From Owenia fusiformis (Eukaryota > Annelida > Polychaeta > Sabellida > Oweniidae), in the NCBI GenBank assembly GCA_903813345.2, contig CAIIXF020000084.1, positions 1 to 33,000 on the forward strand: DNA of 33,000 nucleotides, written 5' to 3'. The notes under the pieces were generated by a model. It was not told where the DNA came from and did no database searches. It was given only the letters and a program-made list of their open reading frames with translations. Of this stretch, positions 22,644-33,000 are shown piece by piece; position 1 is the stretch's first letter, and the number at the start of each line of letters is the position of its first letter. Made by a program: the position numbers and the translations under genes.

Positions 22644-24318
22644 ATGGGAACATCATTCATTAAATCCATTCAAGAGCATACTTCAAAATATATACTTAAA
22701 CGTCTCACAAAATTGCAAAGGACTGGCATGTACCAGTGTGACGTACGACTCTTCGGAAAATTGGCATTTCGTCAAGAACGCAAATTGCATAAGCGATTTG
22801 AGACGAATTGGATATCATATATCCCCCTAACAGAGAAGTCAATCGATACATCCCTCCTTTCGCAAACATAAAAATATATACATAAACGTCTCACAATATA
22901 TCAAACTAGTCGCTGCTACCAGTGCGATGTACAGCTGGTCCGAAAATTGACATTCCGTACATAGCCCAAAGTAAATCAGACTTGTATGACAAATACGATA
23001 CTCAATATATCATGAATAGAATGACCAATCAACAAGTCCTCGGTAGGAAAAATGTAAAAATGTATCCTGAAACATCTCACTAAATAACAAATATCCTGCT
23101 GGCACCAGCGTTACGTACGACTGGTCCGAAAAATTGACATTTCCTCCAGATCACAAACTGCATCATAGATTTAAGACGAATTAGATATAAAATATATCAC
23201 GAAAGGGAACATCATTCATTAAATACATTCAAGAGCATACCCCAAAATATATACTTAAACGTCTCACAAAATTGCAAAAGACTGGCATGTAACAGTGTGA
23301 CGTACAACTGGTCGAAAAATTGACATTTTGTCAAGAGCACAAATTGCATAAGCGATTTAAGACGAATTGGATATTATATATCCCCTTAACAGAGAAATCA
23401 ATCGATTCATCCCTCCTTTGGCAAACGTAAAAACATATACCTAAACGTCTCACAATATATCAAACTAGTCGCTGCAACCAGTGCGATGTACAGCTGGTCC
23501 GAAAATTGACATTCCGTACATAGCCCAAAGTAAATAAGACTTGTATGACGAATTAGATACTCAATATCTCATGAATAGAACGACCAATCAACAAGTCCTC
23601 GGTAGGGCAAATGTCAAAATGTATCCTGAAACATCTCACTAAATAACAAATATCATGCTGTCACCAGCGTTACGTACGACTGGTCCGAAAATTGACCTTT
23701 CATCCAGAGCACAAACTGCATCATACATTTAAGACGAACTAAATATAAAATATATCACGAACGGGAACATCATTCATTAAATCCATTCAAGATCATACTC
23801 CAAAATATATACTTAAACGTCTCACAAAATTGCAAAGGACTGGCATGTACCAGTGTGACGTACGACTCTTCGGAAAATTGGCATATCGTCAAGAACGCAA
23901 ATTGCATAAGCGATTTGAGACGAATTGGATATCATATATCCCCCTAACGGAGAAGTCAACCGATACATCCCTCCTTTCGCAAACGTAAAAATATATACAT
24001 AAACGTCTCACAATATATCAAACTAGTCGCTGCTACTAGTGCGATGTACAGCTGGTCCGAAAATTGACATTCCGTACATAGTCCAAAGTAAATCAGACTT
24101 GTATGACGAATTAGATACTCAATATCTCATGAATAGAACGACCAATCAACAAGTCCTCGGTAGAGCAAATGTCAAAATGTATCTTGAAACATCTCACTAA
24201 ATAACAAATATCATGCTGTCACCACCGTTACGTACGACTGGTCCAAAAATTGACATTTCCTCCAGAGCACAAACTGCATCATAGATTTAAGACGAATTAG
24301 ATATAAAATATATCACGA
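22644..24318 (+). repeat. HOR unit 15, full trimer (1675 bp)
   Basis: M1 22644-23202, M2 23203-23760, M3 23761-24318. Private change C to A at 23204. C to T at 24082 (CATAGTCCAAAG) is shared with unit 17 at 27432, exactly 3350 bp (two HORs) downstream. Confidence 0.96.
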
Positions 24319-25993
24319 ATGGGAACATCATTCATTAAATCCATTCAAGAGCATACTTCAAAATATATACTTAAACGTTTCACAAAATTGCAAAGGACTG
24401 GCATGTACCAGTGTGACGTACGACTCTTCGGAAAATTGGCATTTCGTCAAGAACGCAAATTGCATGAGCGATTTGAGACGAATTGGATATCATATATCCC
24501 CCTAACAGAGAAGTCAATCGATACATCCCTCCTTTCGCAAACATAAAAATATATACATAAACGTCTCACAATATATCAAACTAGTCGCTGCTACCAGTGC
24601 GATGTACAGCTGGTCCGAAAATTGACATTCCGTACATAGCCCAAAGTAAATCAGACTTGTATGACAAATACGATACTCAATATATCATGAATAGAATGAC
24701 CAATCAACAAGTCCTCGGTAGGAAAAATGTAAAAATGTATCCTGAAACATCTCACTAAATAACAAATATCCTGCTGGCACCAGCGTTACGTACGACTGGT
24801 CCGAAAAATTGACATTTCCTCCAGATCACAAACTGCATCATAGATTTAAGACGAATTAGATATAAAATATATCACGAACGGGAACATCATTCATTAAATA
24901 CATTCAAGAGCATACCCCAAAATATATACTTAAACGTCTCACAAAATTGCAAAAGACTGGCATGTAACAGTGTGACGTACAACTGGTCGAAAAATTGACA
25001 TTTTGTCAAGAGCACAAATTGCATAAGCGATTTAAGACGAATTGGATATTATATATCCCCTTAACAGAGAAATCAATCGATTCATCCCTCCTTTGGCAAA
25101 CGTAAAAACATATACCTAAACGTCTCGGAATATATCAAACTAGTCGCTGCAACCAGTGCGATGTACAGCTGGTCCGAAAATTGACATTCCGTACATAGCC
25201 CAAAGTAAATAAGACTTGTATGACGAATTAGATACTCAATATCTCATGAATAGAACGACCAATCAACAAGTCCTCGGTAGGGCAAATGTCAAAATGTATC
25301 CTGAAACATCTCACTAAATAACAAATATCATGCTGTCACCAGCGTTACGTACGACTGGTCCGAAAATTGACCTTTCATCCAGAGCACAAACTGCATCATA
25401 CATTTAAGACGAACTAAATATAAAATATATCACGAACGGGAACATCATTCATTAAATCCATTCAAGATCATACTCCAAAATATATACTTAAACGTCTCAC
25501 AAAATTGCAAAGGACTGGCATGTACCAGTGTGACGTACGACTCTTCGGAAAATTGGCATATCGTCAAGAACGCAAATTGCATAAGCGATTTGAGACGAAT
25601 TGGATATCATATATCCCCCTAACGGAGAAGTCAACCGATACATCCCTCCTTTCGCAAACGTAAAAATATATACATAAACGTCTCACAATATATCAAACTA
25701 GTCGCTGCTACTAGTGCGATGTACAGCTGGTCCGAAAATTGACATTCCGTACATAGCCCAAAGTAAATCAGACTTGTATGACGAATTAGATACTCAATAT
25801 CTCATGAATAGAACGACCAATCAACAAGTCCTCGGTAGAGCAAATGTCAAAATGTATCTTGAAACATCTCACTAAATAACAAATATCATGCTGTCACCAC
25901 CGTTACGTACGACTGGTCCAAAAATTGACATTTCCTCCAGAGCACAAACTGCATCATAGATTTAAGACGAATTAGATATAAAATATATCACGA
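24319..25993 (+). repeat. HOR unit 16, full trimer (1675 bp)
   Basis: M1 24319-24877, M2 24878-25435, M3 25436-25993. Private changes: C to T at 24379 and A to G at 24466 (Leu to Phe and Lys to Glu in the open frame), and adjacent AC to GG at 25127-25128 in the otherwise invariant CGTCTCAC box. Confidence 0.96.
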
Positions 25994-27668
25994 ATGGGAA
26001 CATCATTCATTAAATCCATTCAAGAGCATACTTCAAAATATATACTTAAACGTCTCACAAAATTGCAAAGGACTGGCATGTACCAGTGTGACGTACGACT
26101 CTTCGGAAAATTGGCATTTCGTCAAGAACGCAAATTGCATAAGCGATTTGAGACGAATTGGATATCATATATCCCCCTAACAGAGAAGTCAATCGATACA
26201 TCCCTCCTTTCGCAAACATAAAAATATATACATAAACGTCTCACAATATATCAAACTAGTCGCTGCTACCAGTGCGATGTACAGCTGGTCCGAAAATTGA
26301 CATTCCGTACATAGCCCAAAGTAAATCAGACTTGTATGACAAATACGATACTCAATATATCATGAATAGAATGACCAATCAACAAGTCCTCGGTAGGAAA
26401 AATGTAAAAATGTATCCTGAAACATCTCACTAAATAACAAATATCCTGCTGGCACCAGCGTTACGTACGACTGGTCCGAAAAATTGACATTTCCTCCAGA
26501 TCACAAACTGCATCATAGATTTAAGACGAATTAGATATAAAATATATCACGAACGGGAACATCATTCATTAAATACATTCAAGAGCATACCCCAAAATAT
26601 ATACTTAAACGTCTCACAAAATTGCAAAAGACTGGCATGTAACAGTGTGACGTACAACTGGTCGAAAAATTGACATTTTGTCAAGAGCACAAATTGCATA
26701 AGCGATTTAAGACGAATTGGATATTATATATCCCCTTAACAGAGAAATCAATCGATTCATCCCTCCTTTGGCAAACGTAAAAACATATACCTAAACGTCT
26801 CACAATATATCAAACTAGTCGCTGCAACCAGTGCGATGTACAGCTGGTCCGAAAATTGACATTCCGTACATAGCCCAAAGTAAATAAGACTTGTATGACG
26901 AATTAGATACTCAATATCTCATGAATAGAACGACCAATCAACAAGTCCTCGGTAGGGCAAATGTCAAAATGTATCCTGAAACATCTCACTAAATAACAAA
27001 TATCATGCTGTCACCAGCGTTACGTACGACTGGTCCGAAAATTGACCTTTCATCCAGAGCACAAACTGCATCATACATTTAAGACGAACTAAATATAAAA
27101 TATATCACGAACGGGAACATCATTCATTAAATCCATTCAAGATCATACTCCAAAATATATACTTAAACGTCTCACAAAATTGCAAAGGACTGGCATGTAC
27201 CAGTGTGACGTACGACTCTTCGGAAAATTGGCATATCGTCAAGAACGCAAATTGCATAAGCGATTTGAGACGAATTGGATATCATATATCCCCCTAACGG
27301 AGAAGTCAACCGATACATCCCTCCTTTCGCAAACGTGAAAATATATACATAAACGTCTCACAATATATCAAACTAGTCGCTGCTACTAGTGCGATGTACA
27401 GCTGGTCCGAAAATTGACATTCCGTATATAGTCCAAAGTAAATCAGACTTGTATGACGAATTAGATACTCAATATCTCATGAATAGAACGACCAATCAAC
27501 AAGTCCTCGGTAGAGCAAATGTCAAAATGTATCTTGAAACATCTCACTAAATAACAAATATCATGCTGTCACCACCGTTACGTACGACTGGTCCAAAAAT
27601 TGACATTTCCTCCAGAGCACAAACTGCATCATAGATTTAAGACGAATTAGATATAAAATATATCACGA
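25994..27668 (+). repeat. HOR unit 17, full trimer (1675 bp)
   Basis: M1 25994-26552, M2 26553-27110, M3 27111-27668. Changes are confined to M3: A to G at 27337, C to T at 27427, and C to T at 27432 (shared with unit 15). Confidence 0.96.
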
Positions 27669-28831
27669 ATGGGAACATCATTTATTAAATCCATTCAAGA
27701 GCATACTTCAAAATATATACTTAAACGTCTCACAAAATTGCAAAGGACTGGCATGTACCAGTGTGACGTACGACTCTTCGGAAAATTGGCATTTCGTCAA
27801 GAACGCAAATTGCATAAGCAATTTGAGACGAATTGGATATCATATATCCCCCTAACAGAGAAGTCAATCGATACATCCCTCCTTTCGCAAACATAAAAAT
27901 ATATACATAAACGTCTCACAATATATCAAACTAGTCGCTGCTACCAGTGCGATGTACAGCTGGTCCGAAAATTGACATTCCGTACATAGCCCAAAGTAAA
28001 TCAGACTTGTATGACAAATACGATACTCAATATATCATGAATAGAATGACCAATCAACAAGTCCTCGGTAGGAAAAATGTAAAAATGTATCCTGAAACAT
28101 CTCACTCAATAACAAATATCCTGCTGGCACCAGCGTTACGTACGACTGGTCCGAAAAATTGACATTTCCTCCAGATCACAAACTGCATCATAGATTTAAG
28201 ACGAATTAGATATAAAATATATCACGAACGGGAACATCATTCATTAAATACATTCAAGAGCATACCCCAAAATATATACTTAAACGTCTCACAAAATTGC
28301 AAAAGACTGGCATGTAACAGTGTGACGTACAACTGGTCGAAAAATTGACATTTTGTCAAGAGCACAAATTGCATAAGCGATTTAAGACGAATTGGATATT
28401 ATATATCCCCTTAACAGAGAAATCAATCGATTCATCCCTCCTTTGGCAAACGTAAAAACATATACCTAAACGTCTCACAATATATCAAACTAGTCGCTGC
28501 AACCAGTGCGATGTACAGCTGGTCCGAAAATTGACATTCCGTACATAGCCCAAAGTAAATAAGACTTGTATGACGAATTAGATACTCAATATCTCATGAA
28601 TAGAACGACCAATCAACAAGTCCTCGGTAGGGCAAATGTCAAAATGTATCCTGAAACATCTCACTAAATAACAAATATCATGCTGTCACCAGCGTTACGT
28701 ACGACTGGTCCGAAAATTGACCTTTCATCCAGAGCACAAACTGCATCATACATTTAAGACGAACTAAATATAAAATATATCACGAACGGGAACATCATTC
28801 ATTAAATCCATTCAAAATCATACCCCAAAAT

Positions 28832-28833
28832 AC
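28832..28833 (+). other. Non-register deletion junction (331 bp)
   Basis: CCCCAAAATA at the start of M3 alpha (subunit position 6) is joined to CGACCAATCAAC, normally position 152 of beta. The loss is 331 bp, not a multiple of 186, and at most one base (A) is shared by the two ends. This looks like end joining rather than homologous exchange. Confidence 0.88.
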
Positions 28834-28878
28834 GACCAATCAACAAGTCCTCGGTAGGGCAAATGTCAAAATGTATCC

Positions 28879-28918
28879 TGAAACATCTCACTAAATAACA
28901 AATATCATGCTGTCACCA
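28879..28918 (+). other. M2-to-M3 switch next to the deletion
   Basis: After the deletion the beta remnant and start of gamma carry M2 marks (GGTAGGGCAAATG; C at 28878). M3 marks resume at C 28919 (TCACCACC). At least one further exchange or conversion is needed besides the deletion. Confidence 0.75.
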
Positions 28919-29012
28919 CCGTTACGTACGACTGGTCCAAAAATTGACATTTCCTCCAGAGCACAAACTGCATCATAGATTTAAGACGAATTAGATATAA
29001 AATATATCACGA

Positions 29013-30687
29013 ATGGGAACATCATTCATTAAATCCATTCAAGAGCATACTTCAAAATATATACTTAAACGTCTCACAAAATTGCAAAGGACTGGCATGT
29101 ACCAGTGTGACGTACGACTCTTCGGAAAATTGGCATTTCGTCAAGAACGCAAATTGCATAAGCGATTTGAGACGAATTGGATATCATATATCCCCCTAAC
29201 AGAGAAGTCAATCGATACATCCCTCCTTTCGCAAACATAAAAATATATACATAAACGTCTCACAATATATCAAACTAGTCGTTGCTACCAGTGTGATGTA
29301 CAGCTGGTCCGAAAATTGACATTCCGTACATAGCCCAAAGTAAATCAGACTTGTATGACAAATACGATACTCAATATATCATGAATAGAATGACCAATCA
29401 ACAAGTCCTCGGTAGGAAAAATGTAAAAATGTATCCTGAAACATCTCACTAAATAACAAATATCCTGCTGGCACCAGCGTTACGTACGACTGGTCCGAAA
29501 AATTGACATTTCCTCCAGATCACAAACTGCATCATAGATTTAAGACGAATTAGATATAAAATATATCACGAACGGGAACATCATTCATTAAATACATTCA
29601 AGAGCATACCCCAAAATATATACTTAAACGTCTCACAAAATTGCAAAAGACTGGCATGTAACAGTGTGACGTACAACTGGTCGAAAAATTGACATTTTGT
29701 CAAGAGCACAAATTGCATAAGCGATTTAAGACGAATTGGATATTATATATCCCCTTAACAGAGAAATCAATCGATTCATCCCTCCTTTGGCAAACGTAAA
29801 AACATATACCTAAACGTCTCACAATATATCAAACTAGTCGCTGCAACCAGTGCGATGTACAGCTGGTCCGAAAATTGACATTCCGTACATAGCCCAAAGT
29901 AAATAAGACTTGTATGACGAATTAGATACTCAATATCTCATGAATAGAACGACCAATCAACAAGTCCTCGGTAGGGCAAATGTCAAAATGTATCCTGAAA
30001 CATCTCACTAAATAACAAATATCATGCTGTCACCAGCGTTACGTACGACTGGTCCGAAAATTGACCTTTCATCCAGAGCACAAACTGCATCATACATTTA
30101 AGACGAACTAAATATAAAATATATCACGAACGGGAACATCATTCATTAAATCCATTCAAGATCATACTCCAAAATATATACTTAAACGTCTCACAAAATT
30201 GCAAAGGACTGGCATGTACCAGTGTGACGTACGACTCTTCGGAAAATTGGCATATCGTCAAGAACGCAAATTGCATAAGCGATTTGAGACGAATTGGATA
30301 TCATATATCCCCCTAACGGAGAAGTCAACCGATACATCCCTCCTTTCGCAAACGTAAAAATATATACATAAACGTCTCACAATATATCAAACTAGTCGCT
30401 GCTACTAGTGCGATGTACAGCTGGTCCGAAAATTGACATTCCGTACATAGCCCAAAGTAAATCAGACTTGTATGACGAATTAGATACTCAATATCTCATG
30501 AATAGAACGACCAATCAACAAGTCCTCGGTAGAGCAAATGTCAAAATGTATCTTGAAACATCTCACTAAATAACAAATATCATGCTGTCACCACCGTTAC
30601 GTACGACTGGTCCAAAAATTGACATTTCCTCCAGAGCACAAACTGCATCATAGATTTAAGACGAATTAGATATAAAATATATCACGA
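29013..30687 (+). repeat. HOR unit 19, full trimer (1675 bp)
   Basis: M1 29013-29571, M2 29572-30129, M3 30130-30687. Two C to T changes lie 12 bases apart in M1 beta, at 29282 and 29294. The rest is canonical. Confidence 0.96.
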
Positions 30688-32362
30688 ATGGGAACATCAT
30701 TCATTAAATCCATTCAAGAGCATACTTCAAAATATATACTTAAACGTCTCACAAAATTGCAAAGGACTGGCATGTACCAGTGTGACGTACGACTCTTCGG
30801 AAAATTGGCATTTCGTCAAGAACGCAAATTGCATAAGCGATTTGAGACGAATTGGATATCATATATCCCCCTAACAGAGAAGTCAATCGATACATCCCTC
30901 CTTTCGCAAACATAAAAATATATACATAAACGTCTCACAATATATCAAACTAGTCGCTGCTACCAGTGCGATGTACAGCTGGTCCGAAAATTGACATTCC
31001 GTACATAGCCCAAAGTAAATCAGACTTGTATGACAAATACGATACTCAATATATCATGAATAGAATGACCAATCAACAAGTCCTCGGTAGGAAAAATGTA
31101 AAAATGTATCCTGAAACATCTCACTAAATAACAAATATCCTGCTGGCACCAGCGTTACGTACGACTGGTCCGAAAAATTGACATTTCCTCCAGATCACAA
31201 ACTGCATCATAGATTTAAGACGAATTAGATATAAAATATATCACGAACGGGAACATCATTCATTAAATACATTCAAGAGCATACCCCAAAATATATACTT
31301 AAACGTCTCACAAAATTGCAAAAGACTGGCATGTAACAGTGTGACGTACAACTGGTCGAAAAATTGACATTTTGTCAAGAGCACAAATTGCATAAGCGAT
31401 TTAAGACGAATTGGATATTATATATCCCCTTAACAGAGAAATCAATCGATTCATCCCTCCTTTGGCAAACGTAAAAACATATACCTAAACGTCTCACAAT
31501 ATATCAAACTAGTCGCTGCAACCAGTGCGATGTACAGCTGGTCCGAAAATTGACATTCCGTACATAGCCCAAAGTAAATAAGACTTGTATGACGAATTAG
31601 ATACTCAATATCTCATGAATAGAACGACCAATCAACAAGTCCTCGGTAGGGCAAATGTCAAAATGTATCCTGAAACATCTCACTAAATAACAAACATCAT
31701 GCTGTCACCAGCGTTACGTACGACTGGTCCGAAAATTGACCTTTCATCCAGAGCACAAACTGCATCATACATTTAAGACGAACTAAATATAAAATATATC
31801 ACGAACGGGAACATCATTCATTAAATCCATTCAAGATCATACTCCAAAATATATACTTAAACGTCTCACAAAATTGCAAAGGACTGGCATGTACCAGTGT
31901 GACGCACGACTCTTCGGAAAATTGGCATATCGTCAAGAACGCAAATTGCATAAGCGATTTGAGACGAATTGGATATCATATATCCCCCTAACGGAGAAGT
32001 CAACCGATACATCCCTCCTTTCGCAAACGTAAAAATATATACATAAACGTCTCACAATATATCAAACTAGTCGCTGCTACTAGTGCGATGTACAGCTGGT
32101 CCGAAAATTGACATTCCGTACATAGCCCAAAGTAAATCAGACTTGTATGACGAATTAGATACTCAATATCTCATGAATAGAACGACCAATCAACAAGTCC
32201 TCGGTAGAGCAAATGTCAAAATGTATCTTGAAACATCTCACTAAATAACAAATATCATGCTGTCACCACCGTTACGTACGACTGGTCCAAAAATTGACAT
32301 TTCCTCCAGAGCACAAACTGCATCATAGATTTAAGACGAATTAGATATAAAATATATCACGA
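30688..32362 (+). repeat. HOR unit 20, full trimer (1675 bp)
   Basis: M1 30688-31246, M2 31247-31804, M3 31805-32362. T to C at 31695 is shared with unit 1 (2247). T to C at 31905 disrupts the conserved GTAC block of M3 alpha. Confidence 0.96.
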
Positions 32363-33000
32363 ATGGGAACATCATTCATTAAATCCATTCAAGAGCATAC
32401 TTCAAAATATATACTTAAACGTCTCATAAAATTGCAAAGGACTGGCATGTACCAGTGTGACGTACGACTCTTCGGAAAATTGGCATTTCGTCAAGAACGC
32501 AAATTGCATAAGCGATTTGAGACGAATTGGATATCATATATCCCCCTAACAGAGAAGTCAATCGATACATCCCTCCTTTCGCAAACATAAAAATATATAC
32601 ATAAACGTCTCACAATATATCAAACTAGTCGCTGCTACCAGTGCGATGTACAGCTGGTCCGAAAATTGACATTCCGTACATAGCCCAAAGTAAATCAGAC
32701 TTGTATGACGAATAAGATACTCAATATCTCATGAATAGAACGACCAATCAACAAGTCCTCGGTAGGGCAAATGTCAAAATGTATCATGAAACATCTCACT
32801 AAATAACAAATATCATGCTGTCACCAGCGTTACGTACGACTGGTCCGAAAATTGACATTTCATCCAGAGCACAAACTGCATCATAGATTTAAGACGAATT
32901 AGATTTAAAATATATCACGAACGGGAACATCATTCATTTAATCCATTCGAGAGCATACTCCAAAATATATACTTAAACGTCTCACAAAATTGCAAAGGAC
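32363..33000 (+). repeat. Partial HOR with divergent, mixed-type monomer
   Basis: 32363 to ~32709 is normal M1 (C to T at 32427 changes Thr to Ile in the open frame). From 32710 the sequence is no longer M1. It mixes M2-like marks (GGTAGGGCAAATG, TCACCAGCG, TTTCATCC) with M3/M1-like ones (CATAGATTT, GAATTAGAT) and new states at 32786, 32857, 32905, 32939 and 32949. The next monomer begins at 32921 and is cut by the window. Confidence 0.9.
32710..33000 (+). other. Possible boundary to another HOR variant
   Basis: About 290 bp here match none of M1, M2 or M3 throughout, and carry states absent elsewhere: GACGAATAAGATAC, GTATCATGAAAC, AGATTTAAAATA and CATTCGAGAGCATACTCC. The density of differences is far above the ~0.2% seen among HOR copies. 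Either a diverged neighbouring HOR type or the decaying array edge would look like this; the window ends too soon to tell. Confidence 0.65.

Larger units (their letters stand above)
27669..29012 (+). repeat. HOR unit 18, 1344 bp unit with truncated M3
   Basis: M1 27669-28227 and M2 28228-28785 are complete; the third monomer, 28786-29012, is only 227 bp. Private changes: C to T 27683, G to A 27820, A to C 28107, G to A 28816, T to C 28824. The A to C at 28107 removes a stop and opens a meaningless 71-codon frame. Confidence 0.95.
1..33000 (+). repeat. Satellite array: 1675 bp HOR made of 3 x 3 subunits of 186 bp
   Basis: Every part of the window can be assigned to one of nine ~186 bp subunits that recur in the order M1(alpha,beta,gamma)-M2(alpha,beta,gamma)-M3(alpha,beta,gamma). 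The period is 1675 bp in 14 complete units, 1674 in one and 1676 in two others (1-bp indels); four further units are rearranged. All copies lie in the same orientation; no inversion, transposon or unrelated DNA interrupts them, and both ends are cut by the window. M1-specific marks are ATGGGAAC, CATACTTC and GGTAGGAAAAATG. M2 marks are GTAACAGTGTG, GCTGCAACCAG and GACCTTTCATCC. M3 marks are AAGATCATACTCC, GCTGCTACTAG and GGTAGAGCAAATG. This is the organisation of centromeric or heterochromatic satellite DNA. A centromere role is inference; the family is not one I recognise. Confidence 0.98.

Noticed and set aside
27947-28162. 71-codon open frame on the + strand across M1 beta and gamma
   Set aside because: It exists only because A to C at 28107 removed a stop in this copy. 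None of the other ~20 M1 copies has it, and it resembles no known protein to my eye.
1-33000. CRISPR array
   Set aside because: The repeats are 186 bp and contiguous, with no short repeat/unique spacer alternation and no cas genes.
1-33000. Tandem transposons or rDNA intergenic spacer repeats
   Set aside because: No terminal repeats, target-site duplications, transposase or reverse transcriptase frames, and no rRNA sequence occur anywhere in the window.

Overview
The whole 33 kb window is one uninterrupted, head-to-tail tandem satellite array. I see no convincing gene, RNA gene, transposon or unrelated single-copy DNA. The array runs off both window ends, so its total size is unknown. Base composition is AT-rich (about 37% GC, estimated by eye from a few lines). 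Near-identical ~1.7 kb repeats over tens of kilobases are typical of eukaryotic centromeric, pericentromeric or other heterochromatic satellite DNA in a long-read assembly. The ~186 bp basic unit lies in the size range common for plant centromeric satellites, but animals also have repeats of this size. I do not recognise the family and cannot name the organism.

The array is a nested 'trimer of trimers'. Level 1 is a 186 bp subunit in three diverged types, alpha, beta and gamma. They align without gaps and share fixed-position blocks: an AAACGTCTCAC-like box at subunit positions ~14-24, CCAG at 49-52, GTAC at 59-62, AAAATTG at ~73-79 and GACRAAT from 118. Level 2 is an alpha-beta-gamma monomer of 558 bp, in three versions M1, M2 and M3; M1 has one extra base (559 bp). 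Level 3 is the higher-order repeat (HOR) M1-M2-M3 of 1675 bp = 9 x 186 + 1. HOR copies are almost identical: I count about 70 private substitutions by eye over the window, roughly 0.2%. I phase the HOR at the GGGAACATC block of gamma (ATGGGAAC in M1, ACGGGAAC in M2 and M3).

Layout: a partial HOR (1-1239), then units starting at 1240, 2915, 4590, 5707, 6824, 8499, 10174, 11850, 13525, 14269, 15944, 17619, 19293, 20969, 22644, 24319, 25994, 27669, 29013 and 30688, and a partial unit from 32363. Sixteen of the 20 complete units are full trimers. The exceptions record recombination: two adjacent 1117 bp dimers (4590, 5707), a mosaic zone at 11.7-14.3 kb with a 744 bp four-subunit unit (13525), a 1344 bp unit with a non-register 331 bp deletion (27669), and a divergent last stretch from ~32.71 kb that may be a HOR-variant boundary.

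The only recurrent open reading frame is a 75-codon frame in M1 (19 of 21 copies intact). Its substitutions are mostly amino-acid changing, and two copies are broken, so I treat it as a by-product of the satellite.
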